DNA of 64,000 nt from Brugia malayi (GCF_000002995.4 NW_025062479.1:23308721-23372720), one strand, 5' to 3'; positions 43,501 to 48,629 are shown, counted from the first letter of the stretch. Numbers and translations: made by a program. Notes: generated by a model from the letters alone, not told the origin.

Positions 43501-45068
43501 ACAGAAATTGGTACCTCTACCTGAACCACATCTCAATGTACTAATGTCCAATCCACAGGTAAATAAAATTTTAACTAATTGATTCATTGATTTCTTCACT
43601 TATATATTTTACGATTGAATGAAAAGAAGGAATACTATAAAATTTGTTTTCTTATGATAAGATTGTTTATTTCAGATAAAGATAAGTAAGATAAGTATTT
43701 TTATTTCAGATAGTATTCTAAAATTTCAGTAATGTAAACAGATGATAAGATTGTTTATTTCAGATAATACTATAAAATTTTTTTTTTTTATGATAAGATA
43801 GATGATAAGATTGTTTATTTCAGATAAGTATTGTAAACAAACAAATTGATAAATTTCAATTTTTACACAAAGAAATAAGTTTTCTCATAAATCTAAATTT
43901 ATTTCAGCTTTTCTTTTTTGCAGGTTTTACCAAATTTATCATCATTTTTCTCTGCTCAATCAACACCAACCTCTGATAATTTTATTTCCAACTATCTAGC
44001 TTATCCAGTACGAAATCAAAATTCAGAAATTAATAAGGTTAAAATAATTATTTCTTTAAATAGTAAATTTTACTAATAATGTATCAAAATTTTCAATTAT
44101 TTCGTTTATTTTATTAAAAAATTTTTGTTTATTTATTTACATCAAAGATATGTTATAGTTTACTCTGATTTTTTTAATTTATTTATTTACTTTTCAAAAT
44201 AGTTTTATTTCCAACTATCTAGCTTATCTAGTAATAAGGTTAAAATAATTATTTCTTTAAATAGTAAATTTTACTAATAATGTATCAAAATTTTCAATTA
44301 TTTCGTTTATTTTATTAAAAATTTTTGTTTATTTATTTACATCAAAGATATTTTATAGTTTACTCTGATTTTTTAATTTATTTATTTACTTTTCAAAATA
44401 GTTTTATTTCCAACTATCTAGCTTATCTAGTAATAAGGTTAAAATAATTATTTCTTTAAATAGTAAATTTTACTAATAATGTATCAAAATTTTCAATTAT
44501 TTCGTTTATTTTATTAAAAAATTTTTGTTTATTTATTTACATCAAAGATATTTTATAGTTTACTCTGATTTTTTTAATTTATTTATTTACTTTTCAAAAT
44601 AGTTTTATTTCCAACTATCTAGCTTATCTAGTAATAAGGTTAAAATAATTATTTCTTTAAATAGTAAATTTTACTAATAATGTATCAAAATTTTCAATTA
44701 TTTCGTTTATTTTATTAAAAAATTTTTGTCTATTTATTTACATCAAAGATATGTTATAGTTTACTCTGATTTTTTTAATTTATTTATTTACTTTTTAAAA
44801 AAAAAAAAAAAAAATAATTTTATTATAGGATGATGAAGAGCAGCAAAATCCTTCATCAACTTCACGACGTATAAAAGAACGATCAAAAACATTGAAAGGT
44901 GGAGCATTATTTAAACGAATGTCATTTAATCCAAAACTTTGGGAGACAAAACGTGGAAAAGATATGGAATTAATAAGTACACCAACGATTGAAAGTATCG
45001 ATGAATGTCAACAAAATGTATCAAAAAAGTTATATGAGTTTGGTTTTGATCAATGTCATTTGAAATAA
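10303..45068 (+). CDS. dyc-1: DYC-1 / NOS1AP (CAPON) family PTB-domain adaptor, 18-exon form (gene-level entry)
   Basis: Joining 18 exons gives about 838 residues with every splice phase matching. Residues 1-191 form a phosphotyrosine-binding (PTB) domain very close to NOS1AP: signature blocks include [54 protein letters not shown] and [19 protein letters not shown]. Ser/Pro-rich linkers follow, then a coiled coil at about 494-577 ([17 protein letters not shown], as in NOS1AP) and an acidic tail motif [20 protein letters not shown]. In C. elegans DYC-1 is a muscle adaptor whose loss resembles dystrophin mutants. The C-terminus here lacks the PDZ-binding end that vertebrate NOS1AP uses to bind neuronal NO synthase. 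The gene name is assigned by recognised family blocks, not by a search. Confidence 0.93.
10391..11095 (+). repeat. Exon-1 donor array: 5 units of about 147 bp, each with a copy of the exon end
   Basis: GGCATTCACTTTGATGCTAAG followed by GTTCTTATCA marks the real exon end at 10,399. Related copies start at 10,547, 10,697, 10,844 and 10,990, giving spacings of 148, 150, 147 and 146 bp. Copies 3 and 4 keep the exon bases and the donor unchanged apart from one CAG-C/T-AT change; copies 2 and 5 have decayed. The units are rich in TTATCA and TGATAA. Confidence 0.9.
12231..12475 (+). repeat. Two-copy tandem duplication of about 119 bp
   Basis: The segment starting CAGAAACAAGT at about 12,231 recurs as CAGAAACAACT at about 12,350, including the tail TCATTGTTCTGTTATCATTATC. 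It lies in intron 1 and contains no exon sequence. Confidence 0.75.
12749..12820 (+). CDS. dyc-1: dyc-1 exon 2 (residues 40-63, PTB domain)
   Basis: After ATTTCAG the exon reads [24 protein letters not shown], nearly the NOS1AP sequence [24 protein letters not shown]. It forms the first PTB strands and helix. Length is 72 bp, phase 0 to phase 0, with donor GTAAAT. Confidence 0.96.
13174..13263 (+). CDS. dyc-1: dyc-1 exon 3 (residues 64-93, PTB domain)
   Basis: After TGTTTCAG the exon reads [30 protein letters not shown], the central PTB strands, matching NOS1AP YEFKAKNIKKKKVSIMVSVD. It is 90 bp, phase 0 at both ends, with the weak donor GTTTTT that merges into a T run. A longer open frame from 13,090 through this exon is a read-through shadow. 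Confidence 0.95.
13460..13524 (+). CDS. dyc-1: dyc-1 exon 4 (residues 94-115, PTB domain)
   Basis: After ATTTTAG the exon encodes [21 protein letters not shown] and two bases of the following Arg codon. NOS1AP has [20 protein letters not shown] at this place. It is 65 bp, phase 0 start and phase 2 end, donor GTTTGC. Confidence 0.95.
13640..14590 (+). repeat. Three diverged tandem copies of a 330-355 bp unit in intron 4
   Basis: The block around GATCACTTTGATTAG...ACAAAATAACAAAAATTAGTGCATAATGATCGTT occurs near 13,755, 14,085 and 14,437. The copies include conserved flanks but no exon sequence. They fill most of the intron between exons 4 and 5. Confidence 0.8.
14861..14969 (+). CDS. dyc-1: dyc-1 exon 5 (residues 115-151, PTB domain)
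   Basis: The first G completes Arg115 with the AG of exon 4. The exon then encodes [36 protein letters not shown], the best conserved PTB segment and almost identical to NOS1AP. It ends in phase 0 before GTTTAA. Confidence 0.97.
19240..19895 (+). repeat. TTATC-rich tandem array with alternating 74 and 102 bp spacing
   Basis: The word CAAACTGTAAACTAA recurs at about 19,312, 19,386, 19,488, 19,562, 19,664, 19,737 and 19,828. Spacings alternate near 74 and 102 bp, so the higher-order unit is about 176 bp. Each unit carries CTTATC-N-GATAACACATTATCA, an inverted GATA-type pair. A 237-codon open frame crosses the array, but frames are open on the other strand too and the period is not a multiple of three, so it is not called as a gene. 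Confidence 0.85.
20258..20910. repeat. Cluster of (CT)n and (CA)n microsatellites
   Basis: CT runs lie at about 20,268-20,290, 20,470-20,490 and 20,876-20,909, and an (AC)n run at about 20,831-20,853. A short open frame at 20,638-20,736 ends in TTATCA repeats and has no splice-like ends, so it is not called. Confidence 0.85.
20967..21080. promoter_or_regulatory. GC-richer island with a YY1-like motif
   Basis: This island contains CCGCCATTTTAC, matching the classical YY1 consensus on the opposite strand (AAAATGGCGG), plus GTCGTACC and TCGTCAGC words. It lies 4 kb upstream of the alternative first exon at 25,184 and could be part of an internal promoter. A frame open for about 30 codons exists, but its phase does not fit the flanking exons. 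Confidence 0.22.
21425..22215 (+). repeat. Tandem array: two 210-bp units followed by two or three units of about 175 bp
   Basis: GATCCTCTATGAACGGTATT occurs at about 21,471 and 21,681. The remaining units share TTTCAACTATTAGTGAACTT and a rare C run (TTTTTCCCCCCACCACTTTT) near 21,875 and 22,047. GTTTGTTTGTTT tracts vary in length between units. Open frames here are products of the repeat. Confidence 0.85.
23215..23855 (+). repeat. Degenerate tandem array built on TTATATATTCTATTAACTTTTATTATTTATA
   Basis: Words such as TATATTCTATTAACTTTTAT recur about every 110-130 bp from 23,300 to 23,720, separated by CACTTATTAATTAAATAATTG-like blocks. There is no coding content. Confidence 0.7.
25008..25165 (+). 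repeat. Trinucleotide microsatellite directly 5' of the alternative first exon
   Basis: Runs of (ATC)n, (ATT)n, (ACT)n and (CAA)n follow one another. An in-frame TAA lies just before TTGGAATTGGAAATG, so the exon cannot extend left through this tract. Confidence 0.85.
25184..25366 (+). CDS. dyc-1: Alternative first coding exon of dyc-1 (61 codons)
   Basis: The open frame from ATG-TTA-CAT-TTT has normal codon use and a composition far from the AT background: [20 protein letters not shown], then [20 protein letters not shown], then [21 protein letters not shown]. It ends in phase 0 at GAG before GTATGT, so it can join exon 6 at 30,115, which also starts in phase 0. An in-frame TAA upstream, with no acceptor between it and the ATG, argues for a first exon with its own promoter rather than a cassette exon. 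The product would lack PTB residues 1-151 but keep the rest. I do not recognise a domain in these 61 residues. It could instead belong to another, nested transcript. Confidence 0.7.
25367..25996 (+). repeat. Pyrimidine-rich minisatellite beginning at the donor of the alternative exon
   Basis: About four exact 30-bp units (TCCATCATTCACGTTTCTAT plus TTCAACGTTT) start within 15 bp of the donor. Diverged units follow and settle into an 88-bp higher-order repeat at 25,700-25,960. GC is about twice the background. All three forward frames stay open for long stretches because the strand has few TA steps. Reading on from the exon would give a 10-residue repeat [10 protein letters not shown], but a donor interrupts it. 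Confidence 0.88.
26160..26900 (+). repeat. Tandem array built on TTGAATTTTATTTTATTAGTTAAGTTACTATTA
   Basis: About ten units share AAGTTAAATATTTGAATTTT and AGTTAAGTTACTATTATCAT words, with spacing near 60-75 bp and a repeated larger block around 26,215-26,300 and 26,580-26,680. The array lies in the intron before exon 6. Confidence 0.82.
28690..29400 (+). repeat. 700-bp degenerate ATT/AGT trinucleotide array
   Basis: The stretch is made almost wholly of ATTATTAATTATTATTAGTA-like words with AGT and ACT interruptions. It is full of stop codons on both strands and is non-coding. Confidence 0.85.
30115..30234 (+). CDS. dyc-1: dyc-1 exon 6 (residues 152-191, last PTB helix)
   Basis: After TTTACAG the exon encodes [20 protein letters not shown] and then [20 protein letters not shown]. 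The first part is the C-terminal PTB helix, as in NOS1[21 protein letters not shown]. Donor GTTAAA at 30,235 gives phase 0, which fits exon 7. A perfect GTAAGT donor 7 bases later (30,242) would give phase 1, which fits exon 8 instead. Confidence 0.93.
30221..30735 (+). repeat. Exon-6 donor array: 3 units of 165-185 bp with copies of the exon end
   Basis: The exon end TCTAATATAAGG followed by GTTAAAAGTAAGTTTAACTC is copied near 30,405 and 30,570. Both overlapping donors (GTTAAA and GTAAGT) are kept in the second unit; the third has AAGGTTTAAAAGTAAG. Shared downstream words include AATTAAATGTTATAAATTGT and ATCAATAAGAAAATTTATAG. Confidence 0.9.
31870..32545 (+). repeat. 72-bp tandem array, about 8 units
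   Basis: TAGATATCAAATCTYGAAAT recurs every 72 bp from 31,911 (next at 31,983 and 32,055), with TTATCATCAAATTTTAAATTG in each unit. The last units are diverged. The array lies in the intron between exons 6 and 7. Confidence 0.9.
33015..33720 (+). repeat. About 173-bp tandem array, three full copies and a diverged fourth
   Basis: AAATTAAATAATAAATTGAT starts copies near 33,018, 33,191, 33,364 and 33,534. Units include GATTAAACGAAAACGATTTA and the acceptor-like CTGTTTTCTAGTCTTAAAAT. It lies upstream of exon 7 but does not contain exon 7 sequence. Confidence 0.88.
33780..34205 (+). repeat. About 130-bp tandem array with a near-palindromic TGCGACATATGCGCA core
   Basis: Three copies share TTAAATATTATTTGATTA, CTACGTCAATAAATCATAAT and CATATATGCGACATATGCGC. 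The GCGACATATGCGC core is GC-rich for this window and nearly palindromic around CATATG. Confidence 0.82.
35230..35434 (+). CDS. dyc-1: dyc-1 exon 7 (about residues 192-260, basic linker)
   Basis: After ATATAG the frame [60 protein letters not shown] continues to EHKRDNLAG and ends in phase 1 before [14 protein letters not shown] is a strongly basic cluster that could act in nuclear import or membrane binding (inference). I see no match in vertebrate NOS1AP. At 205 bp its length is not a multiple of three, so skipping it needs a compensating donor, and exon 6 offers one. Confidence 0.82.
36454..36605 (+). CDS. dyc-1: dyc-1 exon 8 (about residues 261-310, acidic then Pro/Ser-rich linker)
   Basis: Acceptor AATTATAG, phase 1 start. 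The frame reads [40 protein letters not shown], then [10 protein letters not shown], ending phase 0 before [18 protein letters not shown] looks like a kinase- or SH3-type target region. The codon use is clearly coding against the background. Confidence 0.87.
36610..37560 (+). repeat. AT-rich tandem array in intron 8 (ATTATT and CTATAAATATGAAGTAT words)
   Basis: CTATAAATATGAAGTATTCA recurs at about 36,952, 37,010, 37,070 and 37,168. A longer block with AATAATTGATAAGTTAAATG and GAATAATATATTTAATAATT recurs near 36,800, 37,270 and 37,450. A 70-codon open frame inside is a product of the 60-bp period. Confidence 0.8.
37592..37791 (+). CDS. dyc-1: dyc-1 exon 9 (about residues 311-377, Ala/Thr/Ser-rich linker)
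   Basis: After AATTTCAG the frame reads [66 protein letters not shown] and ends in phase 2 before GTATCG. A strong internal donor GGTGAGT at 37,704 would end the exon in phase 1 and break the frame with exon 10, so the longer form is preferred. Confidence 0.9.
38060..38569 (+). repeat. Exon-10 acceptor array: about five copies of the acceptor and exon start
   Basis: The real junction is AAATTATAG then TGACACATTACCGTTC (exon from 38,570). Upstream copies read AAATTATACTGATACGTTACCG (38,076), ATTATAGTAACACATT (38,225 and 38,271, the latter continuing CACATTACCGTTC) and AAATTATAGTGACACATTATTG (38,411). Between them are repeated TTTTGTTTGTTTTT and AAATTAGTGAAATGGA blocks. Confidence 0.9.
38570..38714 (+). 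CDS. dyc-1: dyc-1 exon 10 (about residues 377-425)
   Basis: The first T completes a Ser codon with exon 9. The frame reads [48 protein letters not shown] and ends in phase 0 before GTTTGT. Low-complexity Ser/Thr/Gln/Met content suggests a flexible linker. The frame stays open past the donor into a T run, which is read-through. Confidence 0.9.
39105..39308 (+). CDS. dyc-1: dyc-1 exon 11 (about residues 426-493)
   Basis: After TTTTAAG the 68-codon frame reads [68 protein letters not shown], phase 0 to phase 0, donor GTATTT. The end leads into the coiled coil of the next exon. Confidence 0.92.
39520..39745 (+). repeat. Two-copy duplication of about 115 bp before exon 12
   Basis: TTTTATCTAATATATTTTAT...GAAATAAATTATTTTGAA...TTTACAAATAG occurs twice (about 39,547 and 39,660), each ending in a long T run. 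The exon itself is not copied. Confidence 0.82.
39776..39901 (+). CDS. dyc-1: dyc-1 exon 12 (residues 494-535, coiled coil)
   Basis: After TTTTACAG the exon encodes [20 protein letters not shown] then [39 protein letters not shown] matches the NOS1AP coiled coil (LLKDQLAAEAAARLEAQ). Phase 0 to phase 0, donor GTTTGT. Confidence 0.95.
40655..40780 (+). CDS. dyc-1: dyc-1 exon 13 (residues 536-577, coiled coil)
   Basis: After ATATTTCAG the exon encodes [20 protein letters not shown] then [25 protein letters not shown]1AP continues its coiled coil similarly (VHQLLLQNKDMLQHISLLVK). Heptad-like leucines run throughout. Just upstream, 40,597-40,650 is a run of ATATGATATG/ATATCATATC palindromic words. 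Confidence 0.95.
41008..41166 (+). CDS. dyc-1: dyc-1 exon 14 (residues 578-630)
   Basis: After TTTTTAG the frame reads [53 protein letters not shown] and ends in phase 0 before [16 protein letters not shown] is a proline-rich short motif, possibly an SH3/EVH1-type contact (inference). Confidence 0.92.
41256..41400 (+). repeat. Exon-15 acceptor duplication (two copies)
   Basis: AACTTTAAAATTTAAAAATT, AAATTGCTAGCAATTTTTTT and the acceptor G-TT-C/T-AG followed by TTGCAATCATTAGC occur twice. The decoy exon start is at 41,317-41,330 and the real one begins at 41,395. The copied exon part is 14 bases long and identical. Confidence 0.93.
41395..41547 (+). CDS. dyc-1: dyc-1 exon 15 (residues 631-681)
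   Basis: After GTTTAG the frame reads [51 protein letters not shown] and ends in phase 0 before [13 protein letters not shown] begins the acidic motif that in NOS1AP is ESGIASEYESNTDESEE. Both ends of this exon are duplicated: the acceptor once upstream, the donor four times downstream. Confidence 0.93.
41530..42205 (+). repeat. Exon-15 donor array: 5 units of 126-137 bp with exon end and a hairpin
   Basis: The exon end CCAGAAAGTGGAACAGAG with GTATATTCT is real at 41,530-41,547 and copied so as to end at 41,673, 41,810, 41,945 and 42,082 (spacings 126, 137, 135, 137). Every unit also holds a 12-bp stem TAAGTGTTATCA / TGATAACACTTA around a 7-base loop, first at 41,621-41,651. In each copied unit CAG is followed by 60 bases that read [20 protein letters not shown] without a stop, phase 0 at both ends. 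Confidence 0.93.
42373..43160 (+). repeat. 45-bp minisatellite in intron 15, about 17 units
   Basis: The unit is GATCTATTTGGATGAGATTG plus ATCTGTTCAAATGAATTC and a variable tail TATACTT, TATAGAT or CATAGAT. Tail variants alternate in part, so a dimer stage is likely. Each unit holds two GATC sites. No exon sequence is included. Confidence 0.93.
43225..43345 (+). repeat. Short tandem array of ATCATTTATTTATCATTTATATTTTAATT
   Basis: Three to four units of about 37 bp end shortly before exon 16. They carry TTATCATT words. Confidence 0.8.
43439..43558 (+). CDS. dyc-1: dyc-1 exon 16 (residues 682-721, acidic tail)
   Basis: After ATTTTTAG the frame reads [20 protein letters not shown] then [20 protein letters not shown], phase 0 to phase 0, donor GTAAAT. 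With exon 15 it gives [20 protein letters not shown], similar in place and acidity to the NOS1AP tail. Confidence 0.93.
43640..43925 (+). repeat. Repeated GATAAGATTGTTTATTTCAGATAA words before exon 17
   Basis: TTTATTTCAG, a good acceptor, occurs at about 43,666, 43,754 and 43,816 in a repeated GATGATAAGATTG context, and again near 43,900 before the real acceptor TTTTTTGCAG at 43,914-43,923. The last two sites are only about 15 bases apart. Confidence 0.75.
43924..44037 (+). CDS. dyc-1: dyc-1 exon 17 (residues 722-759)
   Basis: After TTTTGCAG the frame reads [20 protein letters not shown] then [18 protein letters not shown], phase 0 to phase 0, donor GTTAAA. The last part of the exon and its donor are copied three times downstream with an internal deletion. 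Confidence 0.9.
43999..44800 (+). repeat. Exon-17 donor array: 4 units of about 195-200 bp with exon-end copies
   Basis: The exon stretch TTTTATTTCCAACTATCTAG plus CTTATC and the end AATAAG-GTTAAAATAATTATT are copied at about 44,203, 44,400 and 44,600. All copies share the same loss of about 22 exon bases (CGAAATCAAAATTCAGAAAT region), so they descend from one deleted copy. Each is preceded by TTTTCAAAATAG, making a 36-base phase-0 stop-free block [12 protein letters not shown]. Confidence 0.92.
44829..45068 (+). CDS. dyc-1: dyc-1 exon 18 with stop (residues 760-838)
   Basis: After TATTATAG the frame reads [79 protein letters not shown] and stops at TAA 45,066-45,068. The C-terminal HLK is not a PDZ-binding end. 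Internal phase-2 donors (GTTATA at 45,029 or GTTTGG at 45,038) could splice out the stop and join exon 19. Confidence 0.9.
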   Translation, partial: DDEEQQNPSSTSRRIKERSKTLKGGALFKRMSFNPKLWETKRGKDMELISTPTIESIDECQQNVSKKLYEFGFDQCHLK

Positions 45069-45130
45069 AATTTGTTGTCATCAAATATGACGAAGTGATT
45101 TATCACAAATCAAAGTATCTTTTAATTACA

Positions 45131-45136
45131 AATAAA
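45131..45136 (+). terminator. AATAAA polyadenylation signal of the short form
   Basis: AATAAA lies 63 bases after the exon-18 stop, a normal distance for a short nematode 3' UTR. The region is AT-rich, so chance occurrence is possible. Confidence 0.35.
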
Positions 45137-45425
45137 ATTTAATTAATTTCTTTATAATAATAATAGCAATAATACTAAATAAACTAATATTATTTTTTTT
45201 TTAAAAAAAAAAAGCATAAAAAATTAATATTATTAATAAAATAATAAAAAATAAAATAAACTAATACTACTAATTCATTTTTTCTAATAATTTTTTTAAT
45301 TCTTGCATGAATAATTTGATTAATTTTTAATCATTTCTATACAAAATAGTAAAAATTATTTATTATTTAAATTAAACAAATAATATTTAATGAAATGAAA
45401 AAAAAAAAAAAAAAAAGTATTGCAG

Positions 45426-45557
45426 AAAACAGAAAGGAATATCAAAAGATGATAGTGTTGATATTAAGAGGAAAAGATCTGATCGTTTACAAACAACAAT
45501 TTCAATGGAACCAGGAACATCATCAACAGAGGAACGTTGTAAGAAACTATCTGATAC
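45426..45557 (+). CDS. dyc-1: Downstream exon 19 of the long dyc-1 form
   Basis: After AGTATTGCAG, taking the first A as the last base of a codon, the frame reads KQKGISKDDSVDIKRKRSDR, LQTTISMEPGTSSTEERCKK, LSDT and ends in phase 2 before GTATGT. The other frames stop or look like noise, although one stays open as a poly-Lys leader from 45,395. The phase fits exon 20. Joining to exon 18 needs one of its internal phase-2 donors; otherwise this begins a separate transcript. Confidence 0.75.
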
Positions 45558-45774
45558 GTATGTCTTTTTTTTTTTTTTAAATTACTGTTTATAATTATTT
45601 ACCTAACAATTTTATAAGTTTTTTTTTTTATAACTTTATTATTATTAAAAGAAGAAAAAAAAAAAAGATTTTTTAAAAATTACTTTTAAAACACACACAC
45701 AAAAAAAAATTATTTTATAACTTTGTTTATTTGTTTGTTTTCTTGTCTTTTTTTTTTTATTTTAATTAAAATAA

Positions 45775-46188
45775 TTTTTGAAAATTATGATTAGAATTGA
45801 AATGGAAATTTAGAGTTGAAATGAAAATGCAAATTAAAATCTCATCAAATCCATCAAAGTGACGATCGTTGTTTCCAAACAATTTAAAAAAAATATTTTT
45901 TAAAATAAATAAAATAACTATTTTATAACATGTTTATTTGTTTCTTTATTTTAATTGAAATAAAAAATTTTTGAAAATTATGATAATAAATTTAAAGGTG
46001 AAATGGAAATGCAAATTAAAATCTCATCAAAGCGACAATCGTTCTTTTCAAACAATTTAAAAAATTAATTTATAATAAAAATTATTTTTAAAATAAACAA
46101 AAAAACTATTTTACAACTTGTTTATTTGTTTGTTTTTTTATTTTAATTAAAATAAAAAAATTTTTGAAAATTATGATAATAAATTTAG
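45775..46188 (+). repeat. Exon-20 acceptor array: two upstream decayed copies
   Basis: The real junction is GATAATAAATTTAG then AGGTGAAATGGAAATGCAAA and further exon bases ending ATCAAAGCGACGATCGCT. Copies at about 45,785-45,890 and 45,973-46,065 keep GTTGAAATGAAAATGCAAAT and GGTGAAATGGAAATGCAAAT, then ATCAAAG-C/T-GAC-A/G-ATCGTT. Their acceptors have decayed to TTTAGAG and TTTAAAG. The copied exon part is about 70 bases, the longest seen. Confidence 0.92.
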
Positions 46189-46351
46189 AGGTGAAATGGA
46201 AATGCAAATTAAAATGAATCCATCAAAGCGACGATCGCTATTTTCCAACGATTCAGTACAGTTGGAACCTGCTTCAATGCATTTAGCAACAGCAATGTAT
46301 CCACCAAGACGGATGGATGCATTAATTTCAAACAAAGCACAATTGCATAGT
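46189..46351 (+). CDS. dyc-1: Downstream exon 20 of the long dyc-1 form
   Basis: After AATTTAG the exon completes Thr and reads GEMEMQIKMNPSKRRSLFSN, DSVQLEPASMHLATAMYPPR, RMDALISNKAQLHS. It ends in phase 0 before GTAATT; reading past this donor stops after three codons. Phase 2 entry fits exon 19. SKRRSLFSND is a likely basophilic kinase target (inference). Confidence 0.82.
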
Positions 46352-47272
46352 GTAATTAAATAATTAATTAATTAATTAATTAATCAACTAATTTTTTTTT
46401 TCATAATAAATAAATTGTTGATTTGATGTAAAAATTTGAATGTTTAATTAATTTCTAATTGATTGAATAAGAATATGAAATTAGTTTAATGAATGGAACA
46501 AGAAATAAACTTAAAAACAGTAATTAAAATTAATCGATTTTCAATTAGTTTTAAAAAATTAAAAACGAAAAAGAAAAATGATAAAATAATTTAATTGAAA
46601 GATTTTCAAGAAAAAAAAAAAAATTATGTCTTACTTAAACTATAGTGTAAGTTATTTGTTAATTTATAATAAAAAAAATTTTTATCATATGAAAAATTTT
46701 CTCATATTTAATCAATAAATGCGAATGGATTTAAGTTTGAATTTAAGTTTAGTTTAAATTAATTGATTTTCTTTCTAAAATATTCTATAATTTCTTGATA
46801 AGTTTAAAAAAATTCTGTCAACTAATTTGCAATCATTTAAATGATGAATAATATTTTTTTAGTAATGCTTTATTAAAATTTAATTTTACAAAAAGTATAA
46901 AATGAATATGAGACGAAGCAAATTTATAATAACAAATAAAAATTATTGGAAGAAAAAAAAAGAAAACTTTGCAATTCAAAATTTGTATTTTAAATTTATG
47001 AATTTTATTCATTTTTTTTTTACAAACTTTCTTTCTTAATTTCAACCAAAAATTACTTTTGATCCTTCCAGATCAAATTTTAATCTAAATTTATGATTAA
47101 AACTGAAATTGTTAGCTAACTATTTGAAATAAATATAATTAAGCCTTGAAATATACATATATAATTAACCTGAAAAATTTATTTGAATGTAATTGAAAAC
47201 AATTCAGTTTCAAAATGTAATTTAAAACGATTTTTAAATTATCAAAAAAAAAAAAAAAAAAAATGATTACAG

Positions 47273-47574
47273 ATTGAAATCACTGAGCAATGCAAATTTC
47301 AGAGGGTTTCACAAGATGTTGGAGAAGAATTAGCAACATTTGCGCCACAGCAACAACCCACTGCGCTTATCGGTAATGGACCTATTCCATCGCTAATATC
47401 CGGTCGACAACTTGCAAATCATATCGGTGCTTTAAATGAAAAGGAAAAGTTACGACGGACGAGTAATAGTGGGTCAAATCAGATACTAATGCTACAGGAA
47501 GCATTAAAGCATAGCTTAGCTAACACTAAACAACAATTAATTCAAAGTAATGAAACATTGGATGGTATGCGAGG
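47273..47574 (+). CDS. dyc-1: Downstream exon 21 of the long dyc-1 form
   Basis: After GATTACAG the frame reads IEITEQCKFQRVSQDVGEEL, ATFAPQQQPTALIGNGPIPS, LISGRQLANHIGALNEKEKL, RRTSNSGSNQILMLQEALKH, SLANTKQQLIQSNETLDGMR. It ends in phase 2 before GTTAGT. A second acceptor, AATTTCAG at 47,295-47,302, is in the same phase and would drop the first ten residues. The end looks coiled-coil. Confidence 0.85.
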
Positions 47575-47589
47575 GTTAGTTTTTTTTTT

Positions 47590-48265
47590 TTTTTTAAATT
47601 TTAAAATTATTTATGAATTTCTTTTTTTGAATTTAAATTCTTTAGTTGCCATTTGTTGAATTATTTTATTTAAAGTAGACAAATATGCTTAGTTTTTAAT
47701 AAAAAGAATTACTTTTTTTTTTTGAGTTCAAATTTTTCAATTAGCATTTTTTGAATTATTTATTTCGAAGTAGACGAATACTTAGTTTTTAACATAAAGA
47801 ACTACTTTTTTTTGAATAATTTTTTGAACACGAATTATTCAATTAGCATTTTTTTAATTATTTATTTGAAACGAACAAATGATTTCAGTAATAGATGATA
47901 GTTTTTAAAATAAAGAATTACTTTTTTTTTGAATTATTTTTGAATTAAAATTTTTTTTTGTCATCATTTTTTGAATTATTTATTTAAAATAGACAAATAA
48001 TTTCATTAATAGATGATAGTTTTTAAAATAAAAAATTATTTCCTTTTTTTTGAACTCAAATTTTTCTTATCATCATTTTTTGAATTATTTTTTTAAAGTA
48101 GACAAATACTTAGTTTTTAACATAAAGAATTACTTTTTTTTGAATTATTTTTTGAATTCAAATTTTTCAATTAGCATTTTTTAAATTATTTATTTAAAAT
48201 AGACGGACAAATGATTTCATTAATAGATGATAGTTTTTAGGATAAAGAATTAATAATTTTAATTC
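47590..48265 (+). repeat. Tandem array of 110-160 bp units in intron 21
   Basis: About five units share TTGAATTATTTTTTGAATTC, CAAATTTTTCAATTAGCATT and AAAGTAGACAAATACTTAGT or ATTTCATTAATAGATGATAG. No exon copy is visible. Confidence 0.82.
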
Positions 48266-48454
48266 TTTATCATTTACTAATTTCAATTTAGTAAATTGAT
48301 CTAAACGTTAATTTTGTCATACATAATTATAAATTATGTATGATTCTTATTCAAGAATTTTGTAAATTTTAATAATAAAAGTAAAATTTAAATTTTAATA
48401 ATTCTTTTGTAAATTTAATAAGTAAATAGTGAAATGAATTTGTTCTTCTTCTAG

Positions 48455-48629
48455 TTCATTACGATATATGGAATCAGAAAAGCAAAAATTGGGTGATCCG
48501 ATGGTACTAGCAAAACTAACCAAACTGCCAACGTTTATGTCTACAGGAACTGCTGATTCCTTAGATGAGACAAATGAATTGTCACCAACAATTTCTGGTG
48601 GTGCACAAAGGACACCGACAAATGATTGA
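48455..48629 (+). CDS. dyc-1: Last exon 22 of the long dyc-1 form
   Basis: After TTCTTCTAG the first T completes Gly; the frame reads SLRYMESEKQKLGDPMVLAK, LTKLPTFMSTGTADSLDETN, ELSPTISGGAQRTPTND and stops at TGA 48,627-48,629. The long form would be about 1,080 residues. No PDZ-type end is present. Confidence 0.85.

Noticed and set aside
45395..45580. MKKKKKK frame over exon 19
   Set aside because: It reads exon 19 in the wrong frame. The frame with KQKGISKDDSVD fits the splice phases and has better composition.
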